DNA from: Pyrus communis
Lineage: Eukaryota; Streptophyta; Magnoliopsida; Rosales; Rosaceae
Direction of reading: 5' to 3'
NCBI RefSeq assembly: GCF_963583255.1
Contig: NC_084810.1
Location: 6,913,751-6,977,750, forward strand
Length of the DNA: 64,000 bases
In this document: one piece after another, positions 43,945-55,163 of the stretch
Numbering within the stretch: position 1 is the stretch's first letter
Layout of the letters: every line of letters begins with the position of its first letter
Translations under genes and position numbers: made by a program
The notes under the pieces: model-generated
What the model saw: only the letters and a program-made list of their open reading frames with translations
Told to the model about the DNA's origin: nothing
Databases searched by the model: none

Positions 43945-44125
43945 CGGATTCTCTTATGAAAATTCGGATGATGAATTAATTGTATCTGTTCATCGTGCGA
44001 CTAAAAATTATTTTAATATAAATAATACTCAACAAAAATTAACTGCACGATGTATGTTAAATAGACACCATTAATTGATCTTTCAGATCTACACACAAAA
44101 AAAAAAATTCGAAGAGAATCTTCAT
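43945..44125. repeat. MITE of the GTTCATCGT family, second copy
   Basis: GGATTCTCTTATG at the left and CGAAGAGAATCTTCATCC at the right are inverted relatives. The core TGTTCATCGTGCGACTAAAA and AATTATTTTAATATAAATA match the copy upstream of the GRAS promoter. Confidence 0.55.
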
Positions 44126-44484
44126 CCCAAGCAGAATCGAGATTATGCGTTTAATTATTTGTTTATGTTAAGTTTTGGTTTCCCACCTGGATTGTGCTGG
44201 AATTTTCAAATTTGGCCATATTCCGAGGTGTCACTTTTGTTAAACAAGGAAATAATTAGTTTTTTAGCACATTTCAACGGATAATTTATCTTTCATACAT
44301 GCCATGAAGAACATTTTTTTATCAAATAATGTCGTGAATATTTGTCTCATATAATTTTAGATGAGTGGATTTTTACACGTTTGTTTACCTTTTCACATAA
44401 AAAGTTAAATAAGAATGTTTGAGAAGTGAAAAATAACGTGTTTATAATTACTCGAAACTTAATTAAGTATTAAAAAGTAGGAAG

Positions 44485-44640
44485 TTTTAACGAAAAATCC
44501 ACAGTACTATTCACTTTAACGAAAAACTACATTTTAATACTAAAAAGTCAATCCTAGTACTATTCACTTTACCCTTTATTTTATCCTTATCATTCAAACT
44601 CAAAGTTTTCAAATCATTTTTATTAGTTTTCCTTAAAAAG
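44485..44640. repeat. Dispersed repeat also present in the 325-bp array
   Basis: The sequence AAAAAGTCAATCCTAGTACT, ATTCACTTTACCCTTTATTT and CATTTTTATTAGTTTTCCTT matches 47430-47575 and the corresponding part of each unit in the tandem array. It is a dispersed MITE-like sequence from which part of the array unit derives. Confidence 0.65.
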
Positions 44641-45569
44641 TATGATGATAAGTTAGACCAACTTCCTAATAGATTTCTTAGCAAAAAAGCAAAATGTTTA
44701 AGGATTTAAAAAAGAAATTAACATGTTAATAGCAGTAGGTAGGACCCTACTTCTACTAACATCGCAGTGGTCTACAGAGTTATCAAATTTTATGGTGTGG
44801 ATTTTGAAAATCTAAGTTGTGATTTAATCTCAAATACGATATTTCGTACGTGTAAGAGGAGCATATATGCATGAGGTCCACATGTGTATTGTGAATGGCA
44901 TACACGTGTGCTGTGAGTTGTGATTAGCTAGGGCTAGAGTTCGCAAATTAATCTCTTGGACAGTTAATGAGTACCCGTTTAATTTGATATCACTATAATA
45001 TAGATGTGAGATTGGTAGTGGTAATAATTGTGTAAGGTGAAAACAAACAAAATAGGTCTTAATGGATACCTGTTGATCAGGATCGTCTATGAGATTTCGA
45101 GAGTCCTGTGCGAAATTTATAAAATGACTCATTTTTAAGATATATATATATTTTTTTTTAAAGCAGGACAATATATTTGTACTAGAAAGTAATAACTTAA
45201 ATCAAAACAAACTTTAAGACTCACTAATTGTAAGTTTACAAATGTCATTGAATAATAAGTAAAAAAAGTTACAAACATAACATTCACTAAATAAACAAAA
45301 GTAGTTCAATCTTAGGCAACCAAATAAGAAAAAAAAAAACCTTCAAAAACTCTAACTTCAAAGTTTCACTTGAATATATAGCATTATTATATAATAAAAT
45401 TGAAAAGTAAAACATTTTTTAAGGTGTTATTGACACTCCTAATATCTCATTGTGTACCCCAAGTTTTTATATTTAGAAAAAAGAAATTTACACTTATAAG
45501 AAGTGCACTATGACATTTTAAAGTGCTAATAAAAGTAATTTTTTTTTAGTATATAACATTATTACATAT
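44641..45569. other. AT-rich intergenic DNA
   Basis: No gene recognised. A 113-residue minus-strand frame (44830-45171) shows no family features. Confidence 0.4.
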
Positions 45570-45750
45570 AAATATAAGATATCGCCACTTAGTACTACGG
45601 TATAGTAATATTTCTTTTCACTTGTAAATAACAAATCTTAAGTTCAATTCTCGTCAAAGATGAATTTCAATTATATTATTGCTAGTCAATTATAAAGTTT
45701 AGCCCGTTCTCCACCCTCTTAGTATAAATAATCATTTGTTCAAACGTTAA
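45570..45750 (+). mobile_element. SINE, tRNA-derived type
   Basis: TTCACTTGTAAATAACAAAT and a B-box-like AAGTTCAATTCTCGTC are followed by AAAGATGAATTTCAATTATA, TTGCTAGTC and a TTAGCCCGTTCTCC tail with TAGTATAAATAATC. A second copy of the 5' half is at 51413-51508. Confidence 0.6.
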
Positions 45751-46791
45751 ATACAAAATACCAAATTTTTTAGGAAACCCTATACAATTGCACTTTTTGC
45801 TTCCTCTTAATGCCATCTCTACCGTTGACAATCCAAATGATTAATTTACCACCTCTAGCTAAGGCACGGTTTATTTTCTTTTGGAGGTGGCGACGGTGGA
45901 GGGTAATAATTTAAAAAAAAATTCAATTTGGTATGAGAAAATTTCTGGTTCCCCATTCGTTGAGAAGGATGATTTCAATTAGAAATATGGGATGGGCAAA
46001 TAAAAAAGGGGGAGGTCTTGTTGGGTTATTGTATGACATTTATCCGATGGGCCCATAATAAATTAGAAGACGTACAGAATTCTAACTGGACAAAAGGGCC
46101 GACCAAGTTTCCAACCCATATCTGAAGCCCGCATTTAAAAACCCAGGACAAACAATAACGTTAACCAAAAACGTAACTCATGCACAATTTGGTGATGACA
46201 ATGATGCTATCGAGGGCTAATTACAATTAGTTTTGTAGAGAGTGTGAATTTTATGTCAGAAAATTAATTTTTTTATACAATTATCATCTCGACGGTCAAA
46301 TAATGATTATATTAAATATATATGTTCATATGAATTATATATGACCGTTAATAAGTATAATAAATACATGTAAATATTGTAGTCAGTCTTTAAATGATGT
46401 TCAATCTATCCCCTTAGTTTTTTTTAGGTACAATCTATCTCTTTAGTTATCAATTAATTTTAATAGATGTTCGCATTTTAATAATTTTCAATCCAATTTG
46501 ACGAAATAACATTAGATAGAGATTAACAAAAACACTTTTGCCTTTTCTTTTTGTTGACAACGAAAAATCATTTTTGTAATTTTCACTCTGATTTGATGAA
46601 ATACTAAAAGAGAAAACCCGAACAAAATCAATAGAGTAAAAGGGAGTGTTAAAGTGGAAATCAAGCACTCTTGTGACCATTTTCAACTGGATTCGAGACT
46701 CCTCCACCCTCTTTCTCCCTCCCCCCTCAGAACCCACCTAACTATTGATAAAAAAAGGCGGACATGTAACCACTTTTATATCCTTTTTGAA
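45751..46791. other. AT-rich intergenic DNA
   Basis: No gene recognised. The 46450-46737 minus-strand frame lacks any family signature. Confidence 0.4.
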
Positions 46792-46947
46792 TCGACGAGA
46801 TCATGTCGCGGTGACCCTTTACTACAATGGTGAAAAGATATTGAGGCATTGCATGATAGAATGAGTTCAAACTCCGTTAGTGACTAATATAACAAAATCT
46901 ATGGTTTGACAAAAAAAAAAAAAAAAAAAAATTCAACGAGATCATGT
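46792..46947 (+). mobile_element. Short SINE with 15-bp target-site duplication and A-tail
   Basis: TCGACGAGATCATGT (46792-46806) and TCAACGAGATCATGT (46933-46947) flank a 105-bp body starting CGCGGTGACCC and an A-run of about 21 bp. A GAGTTCAAACTCC block (46863-46875) resembles a tRNA B box. The duplication, A-tail and pol III box together make a SINE. Confidence 0.8.
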
Positions 46948-46984
46948 AAGTTACTAATGACATGCTCAGATGACGGCTTTCTAA

Positions 46985-47215
46985 GAGTTTGTTTGAATGT
47001 ACTTTTAAATGACTAAAAACGCTTTTGGTGAAAATATTTTTGGAACCAATCCTTAGTAAAAATGCAAGTAAATCCTGGAAAAGCACTTAAAGTGCTTCCC
47101 AGAAGAAGCACATAACTGGTGCTTCTTACAGAAAACACTTAAATTGCTTTTGAAACCCAAAAACATTTTCTCTAAAAACACTTTCAGTTATTTTAAAAGC
47201 ACATCCAAAAAAACG
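46985..47215. repeat. hAT-type MITE
   Basis: The ends are inverted over about 60 bp: GTTTGTTTGAATGTACTTTT with GACTAAAAACGCTTTTGG at the left, and CCCAAAAACATTTTCTC with AAAAGCACATCCAAAAAA at the right. A central GTGCTTCCCAGAAGAAGCAC palindrome is present. A half copy lies at 63675-63760. Confidence 0.65.
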
Positions 47216-47404
47216 TAAGTGTTATGGGATTTAGGCTATAAATGAACTACACAACACTAGATTAAGAGATTTTGGGTTTGAATAGATAGAGAGATTGAAA
47301 ATGCACTACATTAGTATTACCAAGCTACTAATATACAGGATTTCCAAATGACTTCTTTATAATTCGATTACGTGTGTTGCATCTATTCATTTGAAATCCT
47401 TGCA

Positions 47405-49490
47405 TTTAATAAAGCAAACTTTAACGAAATGCTCCTGGTACTGTTCAATTTAACGAAAAATCATATTTTTACATTAAAAAATCAATCCTAGTACTATTCA
47501 CTTTACCTTTTATTTTATCCTTATCGTTAAAACTCAAAAATTTCAAACTATTTTCATTAGTTTTCCTTTTAATAAATTTAGGGTTTATGTATCACAGTAA
47601 AAAACTCAACTCTCCATGTTATTTAAAGTTTAAAGGTCTTCGATTTTCAACTAAGAATATATGGCCTACAAGTTTGGTTTGGTTTCTGTCATTCTCTCAT
47701 AAATTCAATTTACTACATCCAACACCCAAAATAATTAGGTAACATTATTTCAGTTTTGAAAGTTTAGAATGTTCTCTAAAGTTGAGTATTTAACGAAAAA
47801 TCACATTTTTACATTAAAAAGTCAATCCTGGTACTATTCACTTTACCTTTTATTTAAACTCAAAATTTTCAATCATTTTTCATTAGTTTTCCTTTTAATA
47901 AATTTTGAATTTATGTATCACAATAAAAACTCAACTCTCCATGTTATTTAAAGTTTAAAGGTCTTCGATTTTCAACTAAGAATATATGGCCTACAAGTTT
48001 GGTTTGGTTTCTGTCATTCTCTCGTAAATTCAATTTACTACATCCAACACCCAAAATAATTTGCTAACATTATTTCAGTTTTGAAAGTTTTAGAATGTTC
48101 TCTAAAGTTGAGTATTTAACAAAAATTAACATTTTTACACTAAAAAGTTAATCCTGGTACTATTCACTTTACCTTTTTTTTTAAATTCAAAGTTTTCAAT
48201 CCCTTTTTATTAGTTTTTCTTTTAATAAATTCAGGGTTTATGTATCACAATAAGACCAACTTCAATGGTGGGCTAAAAGCTAAATTACGCCTCAAAATTT
48301 CCCCCCAAACCCATTCCAACCCAAGGGGAAAATTTGGGCTAAATGCTAAACCAAGGCCAAATTCCTCCCAAAATTTAGCCCAGAAATAGGAGTGGACTCC
48401 ACCCAATATTTATCTAAATTTAAATTTTTTTAGATTAAAATGTTCATAAAATTAATTTACGATAGTCTACATATTTATTTAAAAAAAAATTTAATTTAAC
48501 AAAAAAAAATAGCCTAAGTTCATTCTTTAATAATCCCGGACTAAAATTTTAGGCTATACCGGTTGGAGTAGAAAAGCTGTTTCTGGGCTAAAAGCTAAAT
48601 TTTCCAAGCTAAAATATTTAACTTTTAACCCAACCATTGCAGATGGTCTAAAAACTCAACTCTCCATGTTATTTAAAGTTTAAAGGTCTTCGATTTTCAA
48701 CTAAGAATATATGGCCTACGACTTTGGTTTAGTTTCCGTCATTCTCTCATAAATTCAATTTACTACATCCAACACCCAAAATAATTTGCTAACATTATTT
48801 CAGTTTTGAAAGTTTAGAATGTTCTCTAAAGTTGAGTATTTAACAAAAATTAATATTTTTACACTAAAAAGTCAATCATGGTACTATTCACTTTACTTTT
48901 TTTTTTAATTCAAAGTTTTCAATCCCTTTTTATTAGTTTTCATTTTAATAAATTTAGGGTTTATGTATCACAATAAAAACTCAACTCTCCATGTTATTTA
49001 AAGTTTAAAGGTCTTCGATTTTCAACTAAGAATATATGGCCTACAAGTTTGGTTTGGTTTCTGTCATTCTCTCATAAATTCAATTTACTACATCCAACAC
49101 CCAAAATAATTTGCTAACATTATTTCAGTTTTGAAAGTTTAGAATGTTCTCTAAAGTTGAGTATTTAACAAAAATTAACATTTTTATACTAAAAAGTCAA
49201 TCATAGTACTATTCACTTTACTTTTTTTTAAATTCAAAGTTTTCAATCCCTTTTTATTAGTTTTCCTTTTAATAAATTTAGGGTTTATGTATCACAATAA
49301 AAACTCAACTCTCCATGTTATTTTAAGTTTAAAGGTCTTCGATTTTCAACTAAGAAAATATGGCCTACAAGTTTGGTTTGGTTTCTGTCATTCTCTCATA
49401 AATTCAATTTACTACATCCAACACCCAAAATAATTTGCTAACATTATTTCAGTTTTGAAAGTTTAGAATGTTCTCCAACGTTGAGTATTT
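47405..49490. repeat. Tandem array of 325-bp units, interrupted by a MITE
   Basis: The landmark ACTCAACTCTCCATG occurs at about 47605, 47930, 48655, 48980 and 49304. Spacings are 325, 325 (after removing the inserted MITE and its duplication), 325 and 324. Each unit includes GGCCTACAAGTTTGGTTTGG, TTACTACATCCAACACCC and GTACTATTCACTTTAC. The first and last units are partial. Units are very similar to one another. Confidence 0.92.
48254..48648. mobile_element. Tourist-like (PIF/Harbinger) MITE, copy 1, 395 bp
   Basis: It begins GACCAACTTCAATGGTGGGC and ends with the inverted counterpart ...CCATTGCAGATGGTC. TAA flanks both sides (48251-48253 and 48649-48651). It sits inside one unit of the tandem array; removing it and one TAA restores the unit. 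No coding frame is present. Confidence 0.85.
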
Positions 49491-51412
49491 AAAGTGCTTT
49501 TGCATAGTTGCAATTTTGGATATATCATGATTACTATATGGAATCAGTTAGACCATTTACAGTAATTTGTTGTTGTGGGAAAATCTATGAATTAAACAAA
49601 TGAGTTCGATATAGAATATACCAAACAAAATTAATGAATTTCAGACCGTCGTATTATTCTTATAAACGATTGTATGAATTTTGGATCAACGTCTCATTTT
49701 TACAAATTATTACACAAACCACGAACAAGAACGTCATTAAAATGAGAATTCAGTTGCAACAAAACTAGTTAGATTGCCTATGGAATGATATGATATATGG
49801 ACAACTCGAAGAGAAACAAAATCACATGCAGTCACATGTGCTTCTCACATGCCCCATGGACCCCGACCATGAGGACATTTGCTTGCTTCAACCTCATGCT
49901 ACAATTAATAGGAAAACTCAATATCTTTGCCTCCAAGGTAACTGTGATGGGAGCACACACTAATGAGTTTTGCGTTTCGTTTATATTCTTTTTCATTTGT
50001 AAGTAAGAGATTCACATAAATAACAAGAAAATATTATATTTGGATTGAGTTTGATACCCAATTAGTGATTGATCCATTTTGTAACATAACCTAATTCCCC
50101 TTCTCTTAAAATATATAGTTGTATAAAAAAAAATTGATCACACGTTCAATGGTGAATAAGCATATTTCAACATGATCTGTTTTGTTATCATGTCTATTAT
50201 TGGGGGAGTGACACTTTAATTGTGCTCCACTTCTACACAATATAGAACCACTCCGTAAGATGAATTTATCTGCGCTTGTATTATATATTAGGGCTAGAAA
50301 TCTTGCTTGCAATATATTCAACGTCGTCAAATAATAATGTTGCCAAAAAATACATTGCTAATTGCTACCTAATACAAGAGCAAATTATCCGTACATGCGC
50401 TCACGGTTATACCTTTCATGAATGCAATTGTCATGAGATAAGACCTTATGGTAAGATTCCATAGCTTCGTTTGATGTTTAGGATTGAAAGATAATGTGCG
50501 TCGAATAAAGAAATGATGCAATCTAAAATTTTGTCCAAATTTAAGGTAGATGATGAAATAGTATGAAAATAATCTCTCACTCAATTCTACTATTTTTTTG
50601 GGAATCGTAATATATAGTTTAATTTGTTACTAATCTAGATTAGAGTAGATAAGTTGTGTTTCTACTTTAAACTTGGACAAAATTTAGAAGTTTGTAATCA
50701 TTTATTCATTCAACGTAAATTGAATTTAGTAAGTTATCTAATGAAATATTTACATTAGAAACTAAACAATGCCAATGGATAAGATCATCCGCAAATCACA
50801 TCGACCAATAATTTAGCTTAACCTAGCCCTCGCAATAGAAAGGAAATGAATTTTGCACACCACTTTTTTACTTTATGCATATTTTTTTTCCTACAAATTA
50901 GATTGAAAAAATCAAAAGATAATCAATCAACATAATTGACTCTTGCAAAAGTTGATAAAGAGTGCAAAATCTCTCATGTCACAGAAAATTCTCCTTTCGA
51001 AAACTTTACAGTTGTACACTGGGTCTAGGGACAAGCACTACCTTGAACTTGAAGCCTCCCATTTTGAGCTTTGTATGAGCTCACTTGACCGTTTAGCTAA
51101 TAATTAACTTCCCATCTAGCATTACTATCGTAATATGACAGTTAATAAAGTGAATAAGTGATCGACTATCTACTCATTTCTACAACAAAACCATCATTGC
51201 AAACACTGTTTAGGGTTTAGAACTACACCCCACTAAGGCAATAATTGCTCAGGTAATTGGGCAATGGCAATTATTGCCTTTGTGCATAGTGATTGCATGA
51301 GTGTATTTCTATCCTGTAAACAAATTGTTTGGGCAATTGATATTAAAAATTATATTTAAAAAATAATAATAAAAATGTAATTTTATGTTTAATTTCAGAT
51401 ATGATTGCCACT
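49491..51412. other. AT-rich intergenic DNA
   Basis: No gene or bounded repeat was recognised over about 1.9 kb. Confidence 0.4.
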
Positions 51413-51508
51413 TTATATTATGGTCTAGTCATATTCATCTTCACTTGTAAGTGAAAGGCCTTAAGTTCGATTCTCGTCAAAGACGAATTTCAACCGCATT
51501 ATTGCTAG
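51413..51508 (+). mobile_element. 5' half of a SINE, split by Cassandra
   Basis: ATTATGGTCTAGTCATATTC, CTTCACTTGTAAGTGAAAGG and the B-box-like AAGTTCGATTCTCGTC match the SINE at 45570. The sequence stops at ATTGCTAG, where Cassandra begins; CTATAACTAACCCC after Cassandra is the continuation. Confidence 0.65.
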
Positions 51509-51610
51509 TGTGACATCCCACATCGCCCAAGGGAGTGATCCTTATATGTATATTCTCATCCCTACCTAGCACGAGGCTTTTTGGGAGCTCACTGACTTCG
51601 GGTTCCATAG

Positions 51611-51685
51611 GAACTCCGAAGTTAAGCGAGAAGGGGGCTAAAGCAATCCCATGATGGGTGACCCACTGGGAAGTTGCTCGTGAGT
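51611..51685 (+). other. 5S rRNA-like segment in Cassandra left LTR
   Basis: GAACTCCGAAGTTAAGCG (box A region), CCCATGATGGGTGACC (box C region) and TGGGAAGTTGCTCGTGAG follow the order of plant 5S rRNA with substitutions. It is a pol III promoter relic in the LTR, not a 5S gene. Confidence 0.85.
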
Positions 51686-51939
51686 TCCCAAAAACAAAAT
51701 CGTGAGGGAATGGTAAGCCCAAAGAGGACAATATAGTGCTACGGTGGTGGAGCGGGCCCGGGAAGTGATTCGTCCCGGGTCGGGATGTGACAATTTGGTA
51801 TCAGAGCCTAACCCTGGCCGCGTGTGTGTCGACGAGGACGTTGGGCCCTTAAGGGGGGTGGATTGTGACATCCCACATCGCCCAGGGGAGTGATCCTTAT
51901 ATGTATATTCTCATCCCTACCTAGCACGAGGCCTTTTGG

Positions 51940-52015
51940 GACTCCGAAGTTAAGCGAGAAGGGGGCTAGAGCAATCCCATGATGGGTGACCCACTGCGAA
52001 GTTGCTCGTGAGTTG
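51940..52015 (+). other. 5S rRNA-like segment in Cassandra right LTR, 5' side deleted
   Basis: This is the same segment as in the left LTR, but 27 bp just before it (AGCTCACTGACTTCGG... in the left LTR) are missing, so the 5S-like start is lost here. Confidence 0.8.
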
Positions 52016-52144
52016 CCAAAAACAAAATCGTGAGGGAATGGTAAGCCCAAAGCGGACAATATCGTGCTACGGTGGTGGAGCGGGCCCGGGAAGTGATCCG
52101 TCCCGGGTCGGGATGTGACAGCTAGCCTATAACTAACCCCAAGA

Positions 52145-52225
52145 TGTACGATGAATGAACACGATTTAAGGATCATCGAAATCCTCACAAAGAAAATCCG
52201 AAGAGGATCCTCATTCGAGGATTTT
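52145..52225. repeat. Partial copy of the GTTCATCGT-family MITE
   Basis: ATGTACGATGAATGAACACG followed by ATTTAAGGATC and GAAGAGGATCCTCATTCGAG matches the right half of the copies at 30925 and 43945. Confidence 0.45.
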
Positions 52226-52696
52226 TTGGATTTTGGGGATTGAATTGCGGAATTCCCTTTGTAATTGGATGAGGTGGAGTTCCTCTCAACAATATCAGCC
52301 TTTTCTTTCCTTTAACCCAGAAAAGTCCTTGTTTTGAGCATCGTGCGTCTCTTTTTGAAGCATTCTTCGATATTAACAAACATTCTTATATCGATCACTT
52401 TATAATGTATCAATTTACTCAATCAGCCCTACATGTCTCAGACAATATATATCGTATCCTCTTGTATATAAATACGTACAAGTTGGCATTGTTTTATTCG
52501 TTGTTGGTTGTATTTATATCGATCACATTAAGCCGTCGTGACCTCCACACCAAGACGCACTCTATGTAATTTGGACGTATAAATAAGCATGACCTAGCAG
52601 TAGGTATGATTTTATCCACATTTTCAGATTATATGAGGCAACGTCCACCGTATGTTCATGCATATCGTATACTCATAAGTCTAAAAATGTAGCTCC

Positions 52697-52727
<31 letters not shown>

Positions 52728-54164
52728 ATCGAGTCTCGTTCTCTATAAGAAACGTGATTAAAAAGGCAATAGACTAATTGTGTAATAGTTTGTAAATACT
52801 TTTAACATTTACATAATCAATGTGTATATGTCTTCGATTTTGGGTACTTATGTTTGATATTATAACCCTAAGGATTTGGATTGTTGCCTCACATCAAAAA
52901 ATTAAAAAGACCTTACATGTCTTTATAAAAAATAAATTATTTCTTATATTGTCAAACCACATCAATTTTTGCATGTTGTTTCAATTATAGATGTAACATG
53001 AGCACATACATATAAGCATATGGCATTCAATTTGCCTCAATATTCGAAATGAACTTACTCTCTTCAAGTAGATTTTCATTACAAGATATTAATTAATCTT
53101 CAAAGATAAGTTCCTCCAAAACCCAAGTTTTTATCATCAAATCTGATTATTTTATCCTAAAAATCATGATATCACAGAAAAAATTAAATATATACAAACA
53201 CTTCTCATCCAGGACAACAGCTATGCTAATATTATTTTAATTACCAAAACATCAATGCTAATATTCTTTTAATTACCAAAAGATGTTAATATTATTTTAT
53301 TGTTTGAGCAAAGTTGATAATTTTTAGAGATATATTATAGTCAGTTCGTGCCAATCAAAGGTCAAACTATATACACACCCAAACAAGACTGTCTGGTTTT
53401 TTATATGTATATATACACACATCTTGGTACAGAATACAGATAGATGCATGAATGAGGTGGGTATTGCAGTTTGCAGACAAATATAATTTCTGTAATTTTT
53501 TTCATTACGTGTACTTAATCTCACATCTGATGACATTAATCTAAAGTCATTTTCGTTGAGGTCATTTGTCTAATATTGTTTAATATTCATCTAATTTCAT
53601 GTTTTTTTATTAGGTGTGTTTGGTTGACAGTTGCTCACTACCAAGTTACCAACCTCTATATTTCACAACCATTTAACTGCCATAAGATCAACCACCGCAT
53701 ATATTCTAAACACATCAACAGAAACAGATGTGACCACCAGTCTTCGCTCTATCGCATATTTGCTTTTCATTCAGTTGCTAATTAAACATGTAATTATGAC
53801 TATATTGATTAATCAAACTGACGTAGTAAATCCTTGATAAATTTCAAGTTTATGCCTTCTTATTCATCAAATAAATTTATGGTTTTCTAAAATTACTGTG
53901 TCGATATCCCTTTTTTCTTTATAATACAAGTGATAAACGCGGTAGGAGGGGCTTTGAGTGCGGACATAAATGCTTTTAAGTTTTTACTATCTAAGTTATA
54001 TGCTATCTTGCAATATGTGTGTGTGTGTGTGATCCAATATCCTCGTAGATAGGTTGTTGAGTTTCAACTCATGCGTCATGAGTTCAAAACTTCTCTCTTT
54101 CTTAAATTATTGTAATAGTTTTGAACCTTCTCCTCCCCTTAATAATAATAAGGGTGACTTTGGA
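52226..54164. other. AT-rich intergenic DNA with (TA)n and short repeats
   Basis: A (TA)n run lies at 52698-52724. ATGCTAATATTATTTTAATTACCAAAA-like 35-40-bp words repeat at 53223-53300. A (GT)n run lies at 54017-54031. A possible SINE (GAGTTCAAAACTTC B-box-like) is at about 54035-54150. No gene was seen. Confidence 0.4.
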
Positions 54165-55020
54165 TGCGGTCTCTATTTATTAACGTTCTTTGATTGAAAC
54201 CTTGTTAGTTCTTGATTTTTTATTGAAGTCCCTAAAATTAATGCAATAATGCATTTCTATGTAGGTTATTATAATTTTAATTTAAAATTTGATATTTGTA
54301 GTTATTTATATTAATGAGATTTTAAATAAAATTCATAATTTGTTGAAAATATTAAAAGAAATTATACTTTAAATAAAACCCATGATTTGTCATTACTTAT
54401 ATTAATGACATTTTACATACAAAAAATTGGTAATTTTTATACAATGCATTTTACATACAAAAAGTTGATTCATTTTATTCAAAAAAAGGTGATACGTTTT
54501 ATATAATGGGTACATTTCATATAAAAAAAACAATGGGTACATTTTACACAAAAGAGATGGTACTTACAAAAAAAAAAAAAAAAAGGGTACATTTTACATA
54601 TAACAAAATGGTACCTTTTTAAAGACAAATGAGTACACTATTAATAAATTATGGGTACAGATGGAAAGTCAAAAAAATATGAGTACAAATAAAAGTTTGA
54701 AAAATATGGACACAAAAAGAAATTAATATATAGGGTACAAACTAAAACTGAATAGAAAATTGGCACAATTTTAAAAAAAGGTAACAAATTAAAATGAGTA
54801 CAAACTAAAAATAAAAATATATGATACAAAATTTAGCCATAAATATAAATATATCAAATGTAACGTTAACACTAAATGAATAATTTAGAAATAAAATTTA
54901 ATTATCTTGTTATGTAAAATATTTTAGTATTGAAATAATTAATGATGTTTATTAAACCCAAGGAATCTTGATTAAAATTTAAAAGGGAATAAGGTTTCAA
55001 TCAATAGAGTTAAAAAAAGA
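54165..55020. repeat. Non-autonomous element with GATTGAAACCTT inverted ends and GGGTACA words
   Basis: The left end has TTTGATTGAAACCTTGTTAG and the right end its inverted partner AAGGTTTCAATCAATAGAG. The similarity is about 60 bp with mismatches. The middle (54420-54830) is filled with degenerate GGGTACATTTTACATA / GAGTACAAA words separated by A-runs. No coding frame. Confidence 0.5.
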
Positions 55021-55163
55021 GAGATGAAAACCTAATTTCTCATAATAATAAATTGTTTTAATGTGTGTGTGTGTATATATATAGCTTCTATGCTCTGTAA
55101 ATAAAATCCTTTTTCTGACAAATCTCTCATACAAATTGTGAACTGTTTCTTTATTACCTTATT

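Larger units (their letters stand above)
51509..52120 (+). mobile_element. Cassandra TRIM retrotransposon, complete, 612 bp
   Basis: Two LTRs beginning TGTGACATCCCACATCGCCC and ending CGGGATGTGACA (51509-51792 and 51864-52120) flank a 71-bp middle. The middle has primer-binding site TGGTATCAGAGCC at 51796-51808 and a purine tract AAGGGGGGTGGAT at 51851-51863. The 5-bp duplication GCTAG is at 51504-51508 and 52121-52125. Each LTR carries a 5S rRNA-like segment. There is no ORF, as usual; mobility depends on proteins from other elements. Confidence 0.96.

Noticed and set aside
51611..51685. Possible 5S rRNA gene
   Set aside because: Sequence is only partly 5S-like, lies inside a Cassandra LTR, is repeated in the second LTR and is not in a tandem 5S array.
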